Positions 1-15,700 are shown, numbered from the stretch's first letter. The stretch: DNA of 64,000 nt from Cydia pomonella (GCF_033807575.1 NC_084718.1:17563991-17627990), one strand, 5' to 3'. Made by a program: numbers and translations. The notes: generated from the sequence alone by a model not told the origin.

Positions 1-26
1 CCGGATTCGAACAATATGTGATATAC

Positions 27-191
27 CTTGCATAGTATAGTGTTGGCGCGGCTGGCGTGCGCGGGCGCCACGGCGTCCAGCAGCGGGAACAGCACGGCGG
101 CGAAGCACGCCTCCCAGCGGGCGCCGCCGAGGGCGTGCAGGCCGGGTGCGAGGAGTGCTCGCTGCAGGTACGCTATCGCGCTGTTTGCCAC
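27..191 (-). CDS. garz: garz exon 27 (last exon in window)
   Basis: Encodes VANSAIAYLQRALLAPGLHA then WEACFAAVLFPLLDAVAPAH and ends TILCK before donor GTATAT. Matches the GBF1 ALTYLQRALL segment. Later exons lie outside the window to the left. Confidence 0.92.
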
Positions 192-3100
192 CTGGAATAT
201 ACATGCTTAGCAAATACATCTAGTAAATTAAAAAATATTCTCTTCACTAAATAAACTAAGCCGGTCTGGCCTAGTGGGTAGTGACCCTGCCTATGAAGCC
301 GATGGTCCTGGGTTCGAATCCCAGTAATTGCCATGTTCAGACCCCTGCTGCGTTTGCTGTGATATTCAGTGCGCGCGAGTGATTTTGCCGTCAACATTGA
401 ATAAGCGCTTACTGCACCGCTATTAATAATTTTTATATGTCTACCCGTCCCTTGCACTTTTTCATATCTACCATGTAAGACGTTCATCGTCAATTAAATA
501 GTTTAAAAATATAATTTTGGGTTTTAATAGTCATATTAAGGCTCCGTAATGTACACTACGATACATGCCATATATTTGTGTGATAAGCACAACAAGTATT
601 TGTTCCTGAGTCATGGATGTTTTCTATGTATTTAAGCATTTGTTTATTTGTTATATATATCGTAAGCCTTCTTGAGCTTACCGTGGGACTTAGTCAATTT
701 GTGTAAGAATTACCCTATAATTAATACAGAGTCGATGAGATTCGAGGAGTTAATTCTCAAACATTTGTCTTTCCTTATTACGAGAAGACAGATCATTATG
801 AATAGGCATAAACCTATTTTTACCACGAAAATTATTTTCTGTTTTTGGTTACTTTTTTAATATTCGAGTACATTCGACAATTTATTTCTTTATGGATAGA
901 GCATGGCGCTAGTAGCGTAGCAAAATATGACCTCCACCGACGCCACACAAAGATGGATAGTATAAGGGCCACATGCCCCAATCACTAACCCGGGATTAGA
1001 AGCCGTTATCGAATTTAGTCGCAAAAATGACAAATTGATAGATTTAGTCGATGAAATTGTACACCTTTTGTTAACTATTAGAAATAACAAATACTGGTTT
1101 CTATTAGCACGTCTTGTTATCTTTCATTTTAATAAATCAATAAAAAAAGGACTCATTTAATTAGTAATAATTATTTTTCTGATGGACTTTTAGGTACACG
1201 CGCGTAAATCACTGATTTAGTCGATCTTATTTGTAAATTTCGTAAAGTTTGAGTTGCTAAAAATGGTAATTTTGTATTACACATATCCTCTACTTCAACT
1301 TTAGTAAACTACATTTTTGTTATTATAAATTTGATGTAGTGTAAATGAAAGTTAGACGAAATCTATTTTCTACAGAACCTACTTCAAAACAAGTGACAAT
1401 TTCTCTGAAAATCGACTTAATTTCAACGTAATTTTGATACTTAAACAATCTACTACATTTGCTGAAACTGTTCTTATACATTATTTTGTATAACTTACCA
1501 CCGTGATTTATTGATGATTTTTTAAAAACTGTACTTTCTCGTCACATATTACCGGGGACGCACCCTTGCGACCTCATTATTAAAAGGCAAGATGAGAATG
1601 CCAATAGAAACCAATACTTGTTATTTAGATAACAAACAAAAGGTGTACAATTTCAACGACTAAATGTATCAATTTCACATTTTTGCTCTAAAATCGTTAC
1701 TGGGCTCTTAACCGGTTAAACCTGTAGTTACCATGGTTACCAGTACAATTTGACACTGGATAAACGGTTTAACCATCTATCCCAGGGTTCCGTAATATCG
1801 AATATTCGGCGGAGCCATCGGCCGAATAGCCGAATATTCGGCCGCCGAATAATCGGCAAGAAGTTTTACCTAAAATGAAGTAAAATCGAACGCGCGCGTG
1901 CATGCGCTGTGCAAGTTGCAACTAATTTCTCGCTGTAGGCAGTCTTGGATAGAAATTGCGCTTATTCTGCACGACATTGCGGTGCGTTAGATTTCGTTGT
2001 GTGTGTAAAAAAAAATATTTTGTATTATTTTTCTCATCTTTTTGTATTACTATCTATGAATATAAAGGTAGTCTGACTTGTAGTTTGTTACTTTTTAGAC
2101 CCATCGTTTGCCGTTATCTACGTGTTAACGTACTATTCGGTATTCGGCCGAATAGTGAAATTGTGGCCGAATACCGAATAATGGCCGAATTCATTGCATC
2201 TCTAGAAAAAAAACATAAACTAAAGAACTGAAGTTTGAATTACAATTGGAATGGAAAATATTTGGATTACAATTATTTATAGTAGTTCCATACATTGGTC
2301 CTGCGAGTTGAAACTCACGTTCATCAAAAAACTATAAATTCGGAAGAATATCCTGCCTTAATCCTTAACCGAATCTTTAAAATACCTACTTTCATTTTAA
2401 CCGAATCTGACTGCCACGTGACAGGCATAGCCTAGTGGGGGCCGCAGGATATTTTTTAAATGTATTTTTTTTTTTAAATAAACAACAACAAAACAAAACA
2501 AACAAGATTTTCTTTTAAATAAACAATTCTTATTTTAACATTATTTAAGCAGCTGTCTAAATAATTTCCACGATTTTTTAAGTATGGCATGTAAACTTAC
2601 TTGCTTCCTTCTGTCTGTACAAAATTCGGCAATGCCCTGCAGCAAAGGTTTCCACGCCACTTCCCATAGGTCGTATTCCTCAGCACCTAGAAAAATAGTT
2701 TTTAATGGAATACATAATACACAAGATGTACTTCTTCCCTCGTATCCTCGTGACTGAGGGACGTGAAGACTGCGGACACTCTTCACCAGTGCTCTCCAAG
2801 CCGCTCTTGGGCCCGGTGTATGCTAGCCTGCAGTGTGGTTTTTGTCTGGTCATTCTGTCCGCCCAACGCATGGCCATACGTCCGTTCTACGCTTCCTGGG
2901 CATGCGGCCAGTGTTTTTTTTTAATAATTATAATTTATTGAATAAACAAAAAAGTTACAGTCTAGTATTTAATATAAGACCCATCGTAGGCAAAACCTTA
3001 AGGTTTGTGTGCCGATGGGGAGTTCAGAGAAAAAATAATCTTATATCTGAATTAAAAACAAATTGTAGGATTCTTGGTACAGTCAGCATCAAAAGTAGCG

Positions 3101-5881
3101 GATCAAACAAGGTCTCAAAAGTATCTACCATTCTGTAATAACTTAACAAACAGTGATGGTTTTATATCTAGAACAATCAAAACTGTAAAATATATACTTT
3201 TGAATGAAAATTTTAGAGATTTATCTATATTTGGGAAAGTTATCCGGGATGTCAGATACTTTTGACGCGTTGTTTCATCAGCTCCTATTGATGCTGACTG
3301 TACAAGTAGCTTGTATCGTTAGATTTAAATAAGTCCAGACTATGTGGCCCTGTCCTGCTTAGATGTCCGAAGAAACCAAGTACATTAGCAATCTAGTGCA
3401 TCAATTTTTTATATTCCATATTAATTTAAATTGTATTTTTTTATTTAATGCATGTTAATTATAAGATATAATGTTTTGAAAAGATATGTCCCGCCGAGTT
3501 TCTTTCCGGTCCCATATCGGGATACCCTTACCCGGGATACATTTTAGGAGTGGTAGTAGGAGGGTGTAGGGTTAGAGCGATGTAGCTTTATTTGACGTTC
3601 ATAAGCGCATTGTAATATGGCTACTTGGAAAATAAACTATCTTTATCTTTACAAATTGGGTGCAAACAGTGGAGAGCCTCGATTTAATGTTGAGTTTGTC
3701 AAGAAATAAAATTTGTGATGTTATTATATCATATCAATACATTTTTCATTGTAAATAGTTTTGTTTCTTTGACATTATCTTGTTTTACGTTTCGTTTTCA
3801 TATACAATCATGCGCAAAAAACCAAAATTTCTCTTCAGTTTTCAATTTCAATTTATTTCTCAATGTTTAATGCAGGTTTTTACAAAAGTAGACTCTGTAA
3901 CTAAGGAATTAAGGTTGTAAATCCTACGTTACCTTGGTCCTGGTCGGCTTCGTCGCGCCACCATTTGAATATTTGCGCTGTCCGGCTGTGTAGCGTGTGC
4001 ATGAGGTCTAGGAGCTGAAATAACATTACGGGTTAATACTGTATATGCAATTGGCAACAAATATAGCTGACTCTGGTCGTAAGAATGCATACATTTCCCT
4101 ACAAGTTCCAAACATGGACCCAGACCCGGGTACGTCCTTAAACTACGTCCAAAAGAGAGGTATGGACATTGTGAATGTCATCTCGCTTTGTGTGGTAGGG
4201 CACAGCACAGCGGATCTTTCCAGATCTAGAGCAGAGGCCAAGTGGGGAAGTACCTCCACCTTACAGAAAACCGCAGCCAAATAACACTAGACCCTACTCA
4301 TAGTGTTGTGTTCCTGCCGGTGAGTGAGGTAGCCAGAGCTCAACGAGGGTGCGGAGTGTTAGGGTCGGCAACGCGATTGTAACTCCTCTGGAGTTACGGG
4401 CGTACATAGGCTACAGAGACTGTTTACTATCAGGCGCGCCGTCTGCTTGTTTGCCACCGACGTAGTATTAAAAAAAATAGATGAAACTTAGCGTGGTCCA
4501 ATCGACTGCATCATGGTATAACTGGCAAATTATAAATAGAGGTTACCATTTCCGGGATTATTTCCCGTGGCTTAGAAACATTTTTGTAGATGGAAAAAGT
4601 ATTGCAGCTGGTTGTCTAAGTCAATAAATAACGGCAAAAGACAGTTTCTACTTGGCCGATATTTTTACAACTTTTTATTTAACTTGCCCTCTGTTAGTAT
4701 GTATGCGTAAGTCAAATTTTGGAAGTTAAATTTTACCCACTTCCCGATTTTCGATTGAGCTGAAAATTGGCATACATATGTAAGTCGGGTGACAATGCAA
4801 TATTATGGTACCATCGAGCTGACCTGACGATGGAGACAGGAGGTGGCCGTAACTCGGTGATAAAAAAACGCAACCAATGTTTAGGGATTTTAGAATTGTC
4901 TCAATGAGTATTCGTTGCTTGTGGAAAGAAAACTATAGTCAGCGAAGGGCTTGTACCAAAAATGAAATTTGAATGTACCTGCAGAGTGGTCTGTTTAAAG
5001 GGTAATGCATACCTGCAAACTGACCATGTGGTATTGGTCCTGCGTGTCGTCCTCTTCCTCGCTGCTGGCCTCGTAGCTGCCGCGGCGAGCGGAGCTCGGC
5101 CGCTTCCTGCCTTCGCGGCTCTTCTGTTTTTTGGCTAATAACAAAAACAGCATTACGACCGCATGATCAAAGGGTAGTTCGTTTAGGCTTTCTTCTTCTT
5201 CTGGTTTGGGGCAAAGCAGCTGACATACAGACTATATTTGTCGTACAAAAGAGAGACATTCGTTCTATATATAACTTAAGAGCACGTGAATCATTAAGAG
5301 AACTTTTCAAAGAAATTAATATTTAAACTGTAGCTTCCCAATACATCGATAGTATTATTTATGTTATTAAGAATCTAGACTCCTTCACTAATAATTCAGA
5401 TGTCCATAACTATAACACTAGAAATAAAAATAATCTTTCTATCAGAAAATTTCGTGTCCGCAAAGTACAGAAGTCATTCGTTGGACAATGCATTCATTTT
5501 TATAACAAGTTACCTGACGATGCCTTAAGATTACCCTTGCCAGCTCTTAAGAATTACTTAAAAAAGTCATTGATATTGAAGGCATATTACAGAGTCGAGG
5601 ACTACTTGACAGACAAACATGAATAATTGTTCAAACCAGAAACTGTAAAAACAAGTAGCAATTAAAATCATTGTATTATGTGTATATGTATAATTATTGT
5701 ATAGGTGACACAGCTCAGGTAAGAAAGCACATCAAATATTTTTTGTAGGTATAGCAATCTTTCAGATTTATATAATGTATATTCTCATTTCTTTATTAAT
5801 TTTATTTTTCTTTTCCTTTTGTAAGAATTCGATATGTTTTCTGAAAGACCTAATATATATATATATATATCACACACACAA

Positions 5882-5919
<38 letters not shown>

Positions 5920-8900
5920 TGTGCTGACACTAAATAAGAATTAGGCTTTATAAGCTTCTCTTATAAGTTATCTGCTTGTATTATCTATTACTAAGCTTTA
6001 TTAATTTTAATTTCCTTATTCTATTTTTTCTTTTTCTGTTCAACATGGTTGCCAATAGCCGCTTATGTAATATATTTAAGTAAATCGTATAATTTCCCTC
6101 ACGGGACAGGCTTTGCCTAGTGTGAGGGTCAGAATAAATTGTAACTTGCTCTAATATTTTTTTTTTTTGGAAATAAACTATTTGTATTTGTATTTTATCA
6201 GATTTCTATAAAGAAAAGTAGCTACTGTGTGTAATTGCATGATTTATATCGTAATCTAAATTGTATTTTTTTTTCTTCTTATTTAATGCATGTTAATTAT
6301 AAGATGTAATGTTTTGAAAAGATGTGTCCCGCAGAGTTTCTTGCTGGTCCATATCGGGATACCCTCCTCCAATTGAGGGGGGATTTAAATTTTCTCGGGT
6401 CAGAGGGGTAGGGTTAGAGCCGGCGTAGCTTTATTTGACGTTCACAAGCGCATTGTAATATGCTTACTTGAATAATAAACTATCTTTATCTTTAATGAAC
6501 ATACTTTCATAGGTTTTATAAAAAATGGACGACCTTTATTTTTCCATATAAAATAATTCAGCAAGCAATTTATCACTACTTTGTTTTAACTCAAAACGTC
6601 TCATTAATGACGCGTCACAACTGTCACAATTATGGAAGATGGAGGTAAGGAAATAAATCTCCATGTACCAAAAAGTGACATCAAAAAACCTTAAATAGGT
6701 GGCGCTACAATACCTAGAATACTTAAACAAATTAAATCATAGACAGCGCACTTCACTCCGTCAATAACGCCTAGGTTCTTAGCTACTCTAGCGCTACTCT
6801 GGAGAGATTTGGAACTATTATTTATAGCAGACAGCTAGACACTTTTGCAACAGTTCTACCATAAGACATTTCACTCCTTTTAATTCCACACTCCATAGTC
6901 ACAAGTGATTACGATGTACAATACAGTATGGACGGTGGAGGTAAGGAATGGAATCTCCATATACCAAAAAGTGTCATCAAAAAACCTTAAATAGGTGGCG
7001 CTACAATACCTAGCATACTTGAAAAAAAAATTCAATATAGATTGCCGCTCGAAATTTATTCAAACATGAATTATGTTGTTGTGGTTAAAAGTAAATTCAA
7101 ACTTTCTTTCAGAATCATTTTAAACTACCAAAACCTATGTCTCATTTAAGTTTGTGGTTATATCAAAAATACACGCGGTATATTTTGAAGTCGTATGAAA
7201 ATTTAACAAAGATTCCACTTAGTGTTTTAATCACTCGCGCAACATGTTTCGGTCTCCTTTCTCAAGCACTAACAGTGCGAGTAAAACACGAGTTGAATCC
7301 GTAGAATTAGTTTAAGATCATCATCTTCCTCGCGTTATAGGGAGCGTGCATGAACTGTAGGAGGCAGCACAGGAGCCGTCAGATTTTTGGCGCGAGGCGT
7401 AAATGTGATATTTATTGTTCCGATGTAGCCCACAAGATGGCAGAACCTACTATGCACAAGAAAACACGTGACGTGTAAATGTACATGCTTATGGTTCCGA
7501 TTCAGGCCACAAGATGGCAGACCCTCCATCGCGCACGGTCCCTATACCGGCTTTTTGGGTGGCTCATGGGAACCTGGGGTCCGCTTGGCAAGTAATCCCA
7601 AGATTTGTCGTAGGCACTAGTTTTTACGAAAGTGACTGCCATCTGACCTTCCAACCCAGAGGGTAAAGTAGGCCTTGTTGGGATTAGTCCGGCTTCCTCA
7701 AGATGTTTTCCTTCGCCGAAAAGCGACTGGTAAATATCAAATGATATTTCGTACATAAGTCCCGAACTCATTGGTACAGTCAACAAAAATGTGCCAAAAA
7801 TATGTATACACTACCTTAATATGTGGCCATAACGTCGTGTATACATATTTTTGGAATTTTATTCGTATCGATATTTTCAGACGCGACCGTACGAGCCGGG
7901 CCAATGGTCCCTTCCATCATACAATATAACGACGACCGGTTTGGCCTAGTGGGTAGTGACCCTGCCTACGAAGCTGATGGTCCCGGGTTCAAATCCTGGT
8001 AAGGGCATTTATTCGTGTGATGAGCATGGATATTTGTTCCTGAGTCATGGGTGTTTTCTATGTATTTAAGTATTTATAAATATTTATATATTATATATAT
8101 CGTTGTCTAAGTACCCTCAACACAAGCCTTATTGAGCTTACTGTGGGACTTAGTCAATTTGTGTAATAATGTCCTATTATATTTATTTATAAATGAATAG
8201 CCAAGTTACCTCTAGTTAAAGTAGCGTGCGCGAATATCCTGACAGCGCGCACGGCGGCGCGGCAGTTGTGCGGCGTCACGTGCGCCACGTCGCGCACCAC
8301 GAGCGCGAGCGCCTCGCAGCAGCGCGCCAGTGCTGCGCGCTTGTATGGTAGGAACGTCAGCTGGTCTGTGTCCAAGTCCGAGTCGGGGGTTGTGGCTTCG
8401 TTTTTTACCTGTCCAAAAAAGGGTAAATCAGTCTGGTTTGCCATGGTTACGTCCTCCTGACTGTTTAAGCCCTGGTTTTATGGAGTGTGGAATTAAGAGT
8501 GACATCTCTTATGGTGGAACTGTTGCAAAAGTGTCCAGTGGTCAGCTATAAATAATAGTTCAAAATCTCTCCAGAGTAGCGCTAGAGTAGCTTAGAACCT
8601 AGGTGCTATTGACAGAGTGAAGTGCGCTGTCTATGATTTGATTTTTTTGTTCAAGTATTCTAGGTATTCTACCTACTCCTTTAATAACACAAATCTCTAT
8701 TTTGATATACTGCTGGGACATCAGTTATCCGCGACCACGACCAGCAAACCTGCGTCGAAACGTCGGAAATAAAGGTAACAAAATAAATTCGCAATATACC
8801 CGGTTATACAATGTTTTTAAAATATTAAAAGCCTTTTAGATAATGGGTCATCTGCCAAACATGTGTATCTGGTTGCCATGGTTACGGTGTCCTGACTAAC

Positions 8901-11900
8901 TGTTTAAGCCCTGGTTTCATAGCATTTATGCTATCCGAAAAAAGGTATTTTGTGGTTATTATACGCCTATAACATTTATAACTTTCGCGTTTTGAACACA
9001 TTTTAAAACTTTAATTTTAATAAGCAGCAACGTCTGCGTGTGAAGCTTAGAATAAATTTAAAAAACTTAACCCAAGGCAGTAGTTTTTCCACTTTTAAAT
9101 TTATTTAAAAACATATTTAAAACCGGGTCTCGCGTATCGCGAACACATGGGGTCATCCATTAATTACGTCACACGAATTTCTAGGTTGTTTTGACATCTC
9201 CCCCCTCCTTGTCACACTTGGTCCCATTTGGCAAACCCCTCCATCCTGGTATGACGTCACATTTTTGTCAATTTTGTTTTCAAAGAAATCGGCAAATCGA
9301 ATTAGGTATTAGTAAAAATGTATCAAAATATTTTTGATAAAAAAAATGTTAGTAATTTAAACCCAAAACCCAAAACTGATTAGGAAAGAAAATTAAACGA
9401 ATAAAAATGATTATCGTTCCGATAACTCGTTATTTAAGTGCACAGCGAATAATAAAAACTGGGTTACTGATGAAGTTAAAGTGACGTCACAAAGTTTGTG
9501 ATGCCTACTCCTTTAATTACACAAATCTCTGTTTTGACATATTGTTGGGACATCAGTTATCCGCGACCACGACCAGCAAACCTGCGTCGAAACGACGGAA
9601 ATAAAGGTAACAAAATAAATTCACAATATACCCGGTTTAACAATGATTTTAAAATATTCATAGCCTTTTAGATAATGGCTCATCTGCCAAGCATGATAGA
9701 GGGATATGGCGCAATATGGGGCATTTTTTCTAACAAACCATGCTAAGGTTATTCCCTGGCTGATAGGACAGAATAACAAGAAGTCAGAAAAGATAATTCT
9801 AAATTTAAACTTTCATAACTTTGTTTCTATGAAAATTTAGACTTCTTAGACTTAAAAGGTTTATAAATAGATAAAAATATTCACCAATATCCATCCGTGA
9901 GCGCGTGGCGATTGAGACAATTCGCTATCAGACGAGGCCGATGTAGGCCGTCTCTCTCCCTCTTCCTCTGAACCTTCGGACCGACTCGAAGCTGCAATAC
10001 AAATTGGAAAATAAGAAAATGGGATTAGCTCTTTATAAGGCATAGGGGTGGCAGAAATTATGCAAAATGGAACCCTATCACTTAGAAATAAAGTTCAAAA
10101 TCACGTGGGATATATATTCCCTCTGCTTTATAACGGCTAACGCACTGGCTTCGACATTGCGCGACTGGCTTCGGGTAAAGCGTCAACCATAGGTCGGAGC
10201 GAGAGACAGCGATCGGACCTTCGCTGTGTCTCGCTCCAACCTCGGACCTTTCGTTTCCACCTATGGTTGTCGCCTTAGCCGAAGCCAGTCGCGGAATGTC
10301 GTGGCCAAGCCGTTAAATCTGCTAACAGTCTAGCTGCCTAACTAATCAAAACAGCTATTCTTTACGAAACAAACTATGTTACTATGAATTTAGTAGAACG
10401 GATCATGATGTCATAATGATCCACTTCTGTTTAACGATTCTTTGATTTTATAATAAAATGTCCCTTATAGGGATTCCGATCTGGAAAATTTTAACTATTA
10501 TGTGAAACTGTACAAAACGCCGGCGGCGCAGAGAACAAAATATTCCCAATGATATAATAATATAGATAGGTTATACCCATACATAAGGAGCACAAAAAAT
10601 ACTTCCATATTTATTTCTGTACCTACGTTGTGATATTTTGACGTTTTTCTCATATGTGCATTGTTTTGTTTTGTTGAATATTAATTTTCAATTATCATTG
10701 TAATTTATATTCTGTTCGATTCTAATTATTATTATTATTACAATAAATAATCATTTTACGATAAATAGTACAAGCTGAAAGGTAAGTACCTATATTTTAA
10801 CTGTGTGAAAATTTTATAAGTACATGAGATAAATAAACCAACTACGAAGAAATCTGTTATTTTTGATTAATTTTCGCATTCCATTCATCTTTGTCATACT
10901 CGTTGTTAAATAAGAGCTTGTCTCTTTCTCTTTCGGTGAGCGCGAAAGCGCGTGCACATTTCTCGCTTGCCCATGAGCGACTAAAGGCAACGTGTACAAT
11001 TTGTCACAAGGTAAGCGCTTCAATTTTCGTATCTTGCGTTGGAAATAATTCATTGAATCTTCCATGAAAAAAAAAAAAAAAATGAAAAATATCTTTATTA
11101 TCTATATACAAACATATAGTAAGCATTTGCTGGGGCCTCTCTTTCTTTTTCTTTTTTTGGGTCCATTCTTATTCGGTGTGGACGTTTAGCTCTTTTTTTT
11201 TTCACTACAAAACGTCAATTGCTAAAAACAGCTAATGTGTAGGATGTATTTACCAGTGTTATTAGCAGAGGGGGCTATGTGCGCGGGCCAAGCGCCAGCA
11301 CCGGCGGCACAGAGGAGAGAGAACACAATTTCCCACTCCTCCGCGGTGTGGACGTTTTGGGCGGACGTTTTCACCAGCTCGTACAGGCCGCACGATATCT
11401 GCAAGTAATGATAGAATATAGTTCTATGGCTGGTAGGTATTAAGGTATGGGTTTTTGACATCTAGTGACGGCTGTTATTTTATAATTTTAAGCCTGAAAT
11501 AAAACATTGAATTGAATTGAATAGTATACACTAATCAAGTTTTGATATTTAGTGATGTTTGTAATTTTTAGTGTATAGCTTTTTGACACTAGTGTTTTTA
11601 CAAATATAGGGAGCGTGCATGAACTGTAGGAGGCAGCACAGGAGCCGTCAGATTTTAGACGCGAGGCGTAAATTTGATGTTTATTGTTCCGATGTAGCCC
11701 ACAAGATGGCAGAACCTACTATGCACAAGAAAACACGTGATGTGTAAATGTTTATGATTCCGATTCAGGCGACAAGATGGCAGACCATCTGACACGCACG
11801 GTCCCCATATCGGGCTTCTATACATGTAGTGGCTAGGGTGACTTATTTGGTGTTGAATAATAATCACTTTTATATTTGACTCCGTATATTCAAGAATACT

Positions 11901-12726
11901 AGTCAACTGTACAATGGATCGGGCGGAACCGGCGTCCCGTTGCTACGTAAAGTTATAAAGCTTCATATCGCGGTACAAGCGCACCTAAATAAATATTATA
12001 GGACATCAGTACACAAATTGACTAAGTCCCACAGTAAGCTCAATAAGGCTTGTGTTGAGGGTACTTAGACAACGATATATATAATATATAAATATTTATA
12101 AATACTTAAATACATAGAAAACACCCATGACTCAGGAACAAATATCCATGCTCATCTTATGAATAAATGCCCTTACCAGGATTTGAACCCGGGACCATCG
12201 GCTTCGTAGGCAGGGTCACTATCCACTAGGCCAAACTGGTCGTCAAGTAAATATGAGCTGACATAACTAAACTATTCCTATATGTTATTTGTAATGTTTA
12301 GTGTATGTACCTTATATATTGTACTGTAATGTACATGCATGTAAAAAATATTCAAACACAATATTGTGCGTTAACGGCACATAAATAGTAGATTGTTAAC
12401 CAAGGGTAGAAAGTGAACCATATCACCTGAGGTATTTTAGTTCACAGGTGAGATGTTTATTTTTACCCGAGTTAAACACTCTACTTTTCATTTTTTGAAT
12501 CGACTATGTGGAAAGTCAAACACAAGAAATATAGGTTATGACTGGAATTAACGCCATTTACATATTTGATCGAAAAAAAAATCTAAAACTTTAGACAATC
12601 CATCTTTAACTAGGATTTGTCTGAACGACCTTAATGTATACACGCCTTCAAAAAAGTGAAACTTCAAAAAAATGAATTAATGTAATGTAATGATAATATT
12701 TTAAACATTCATCGTCATTTACATTG

Positions 12727-12765
<39 letters not shown>

Positions 12766-15700
12766 TACATTTAAATATTAAATACTAGTAGTATAATTTT
12801 TAATAATGCAATGCATTATTTTATTTCAATTCAACCTTAGTTTAATTTCGATAAAACTTGGTCTGAAAATGCGAAAGCTAATATGAGAGCTTTTAACTGA
12901 ATAATATAGCATATATGGCTGTTAGCCGTTGCTCGAAGTAAAAAAAAATACTTTCCACCGGTGGGAAATGCAATTTTCCACCCACCTATCAGCCTATGAG
13001 AGGTGAACTTTCCGAATAGGAGAGATGTAAAATAATAAATAACTCACGACGGCAGCGTGCCTCATGAAGATGGTGTGCGGCAGCTGGAACAGCGTGTGCA
13101 GGTGCCGCAGCGCGCGCGCGCAGCACAGCTCGGAGCGCATGAGGCGCGCGCACGTGCGCAGCAGCGCCGTCAGCGCGCGGCCCGGCGTCGGCGCCGCGCG
13201 CCGCGCCGCCCACGCCAGCACCAGCGAGAAGTGCGCCGACGCCACGGGCCACACTTCCAGCGCGCGGTCCCTGTTCACGTTCAGCGAATATTGTAGGCTG
13301 GCTAGTGTCACGCGGACCGTCCGCGTATGTCGTTTTAGTATCGTCCTGACCACCGCAGAGTACTTTTTTTTTTAAACTACGTCGGTGGCAGACAAACATA
13401 CGGCTCGCCTGATAGTAAGCAGTCGCCGTAGCCTATGTACATCTGCAACTCCAGAGGAGTAACATGCGCGTTGGCAACTCTAAACCTCCCCCTCTTTGAG
13501 CTCTAGCAACCTCACTCACCGGGTCTAGTGTTATTTGGCTGTAGTTTGGGATACATACGCGCGCCATGCTTTTTCTTCTGCAATGTTTTCAAAGAAGACA
13601 TCAGTGACGTCCTCCCAAGCTTTATTTCTCACGTATTCGTTTTTGTATAGTGGATTCATCGACCTTTCAACTCGTCAGCATCGCGATATTCAGGACTCGC
13701 CATGATTGTACTGCGCCGACGCGTGCGCTCCGCGCGATACTAAAACGCTCATTGCAGACGGTCGTCCGGACGGACACGTCCGCATTACTCTAAAACGCTC
13801 CCTAAACTTAATACATATTGGTTCGGAGCGATCCGTACTGACGGTCCGCATGACACTAAAATAGTGATTGGAAAATCAATTTCTAGTCATTTGTTGTGCG
13901 AGAATACAGTAAACAATTGAAAGTGACATTACAAAGTCACTTTCAATTGTTATGCGATGTGGGACAAAGACGTAAAGTAGTCCAAGTGTTAAGAGAGCTA
14001 GCAAAAATTTTGGTTTTAAGCAAGGTCCACTTGACATTTTAACAAGTAAATATAGTAACTATGTCGCCTGAAAGTACAGGGTTCTTTTGCGTCAAATCCG
14101 ATAACTATAATTTTTTGCTGACTTGTTTCTGATGTTGGCCCAGTAAATAATCCCAGTTTGTGACCTCGAACACCGAACGCGACTTTGTCAAAAATCGAAA
14201 AATCGCGAAAATTTCGGTTTTTTTAGAATTGGGCAATTATAACCCTAAAGCACTAGTTTTTAAAGTACCTTCTCATGGCGTTTTTAAAGACTAAATTAGC
14301 CACAGCACGAGACTATAATTATCCCTGTAGATCTATTAGTGTCCGAGATAATTTTTAGATTTTTGACAAAATTGCGTTCGGCGCTCGAGGTCACAAACTT
14401 GGGTTATTCAACTTATTCATCCAACATCATAAACAAGTCTGCAAAAAATCAGAACTTACAGTTACTTGACGCAAACGCTAAATGTATAAAGTTACTAGAT
14501 TATGCGGGTTTTACAAACTCAAAAGGTACCAAATTAACAGATCTTAGACATAGATTTTTACTGTAATCATTTTCATACCTGTCCCAAGACTCGGCGCTGC
14601 AATTGCGTAAATATATTTTTACATTTAATTTGTACGTTTTATCATAAAAAAATAAAAAAAATGGAGACACATTACAACAAAAAATAAATAACACAGGTCT
14701 CCAGTCACCGTTGTTAGATTTAAACTGTTGTTTATTCGCTTCGCTTCATTGTTACCATAACCCATAAACTAATCGGCCACGATAGTATCGTCTGAATTGA
14801 TTGGTATATGCAAACTTAAGTAGGTCTTTGGCCATAGCTTGGAAATCTACCCGTGTCACGTTTAGGTACCTAGTTTGTATATGCGTGTCAAGTTTAAGTA
14901 CCAGTTTTGCATAAGCGTGTGTCAGGTTTAGGTACCTGTTTTGTATAAGCGTGTGTCAAGTTTAGGTACCTGTTTTGTATAAGCGTGTGTCAAGTTTAGG
15001 TACCTATTCTGTATAAGCGTGTGTCAAGTTTAGGTACCTGTTTTGTATAAGCGTGTGTCAAGTTTAGGTACCTGTTTTGTATAAGCGTGTGTCAAGTTTA
15101 GGTACCTGTGTTGTATAAGCGTGTGTCAAGTTTAGGTACCTGTTTTGAATAAGCGTGTGTCCTAATAACTCCAAGAAGAAGATGGTCACGTCTTCCGCTT
15201 GCGGGTTCGCTTGTAACGCCTCGGCGTCTGGCGGACCGCCCACTGTCACCATGGCGCGGACCAATTCCTGTCAACATGTCACTGTTAAAAAAGCTTTCAG
15301 GGCCACGACACACTAGCGTCTCCCGAGCGTCGGCGTCTAGGCAACTCTATGGCTGCTGCTCGACGCAACGTTGGCGCCACTGCGCTGCGACGTCATTTTG
15401 CATAGCGCTTACTACACGCCGACACTCAAGACGCTAGTGTGATCTACTATTAAATATCAAAGATATGTACTTATTATTAAATAAACTAACAATATATTAT
15501 TCTGTACCGCTTGTCAAGTATCTATGTATATCAGTTAACTAAAGAGGTTGACAAACGATTAATTGTCAAGAAGTGTCTTTTTTTAATCATACTCTATGCA
15601 GAGTGGCGTAATTTTTCCTTCAACGGCATGACATGTACGGGCCCTGCTTAAAAAGTTCCCCTTCATATTCCAAGATCCTCTAATCAGGTGCCTACCTGAT

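Noticed and set aside
7931..8010. tRNA gene (A and B boxes present), also at 259, 25765, 39565 and other sites.
   Set aside because: Each is the head of a longer repeated SINE with a shared non-tRNA tail; no proper cloverleaf with paired acceptor stem is evident.
13057..13399. Plus- and minus-strand ORFs of about 80-136 residues other than the garz frame at exon 20.
   Set aside because: Long open frames arise from the very high GC content; only one frame matches GBF1 and has splice sites.
14853..15161. CRISPR-like array of 34-bp repeats.
   Set aside because: Units are directly adjacent with no spacers, lie in an insect intron, and copy the end of exon 19.
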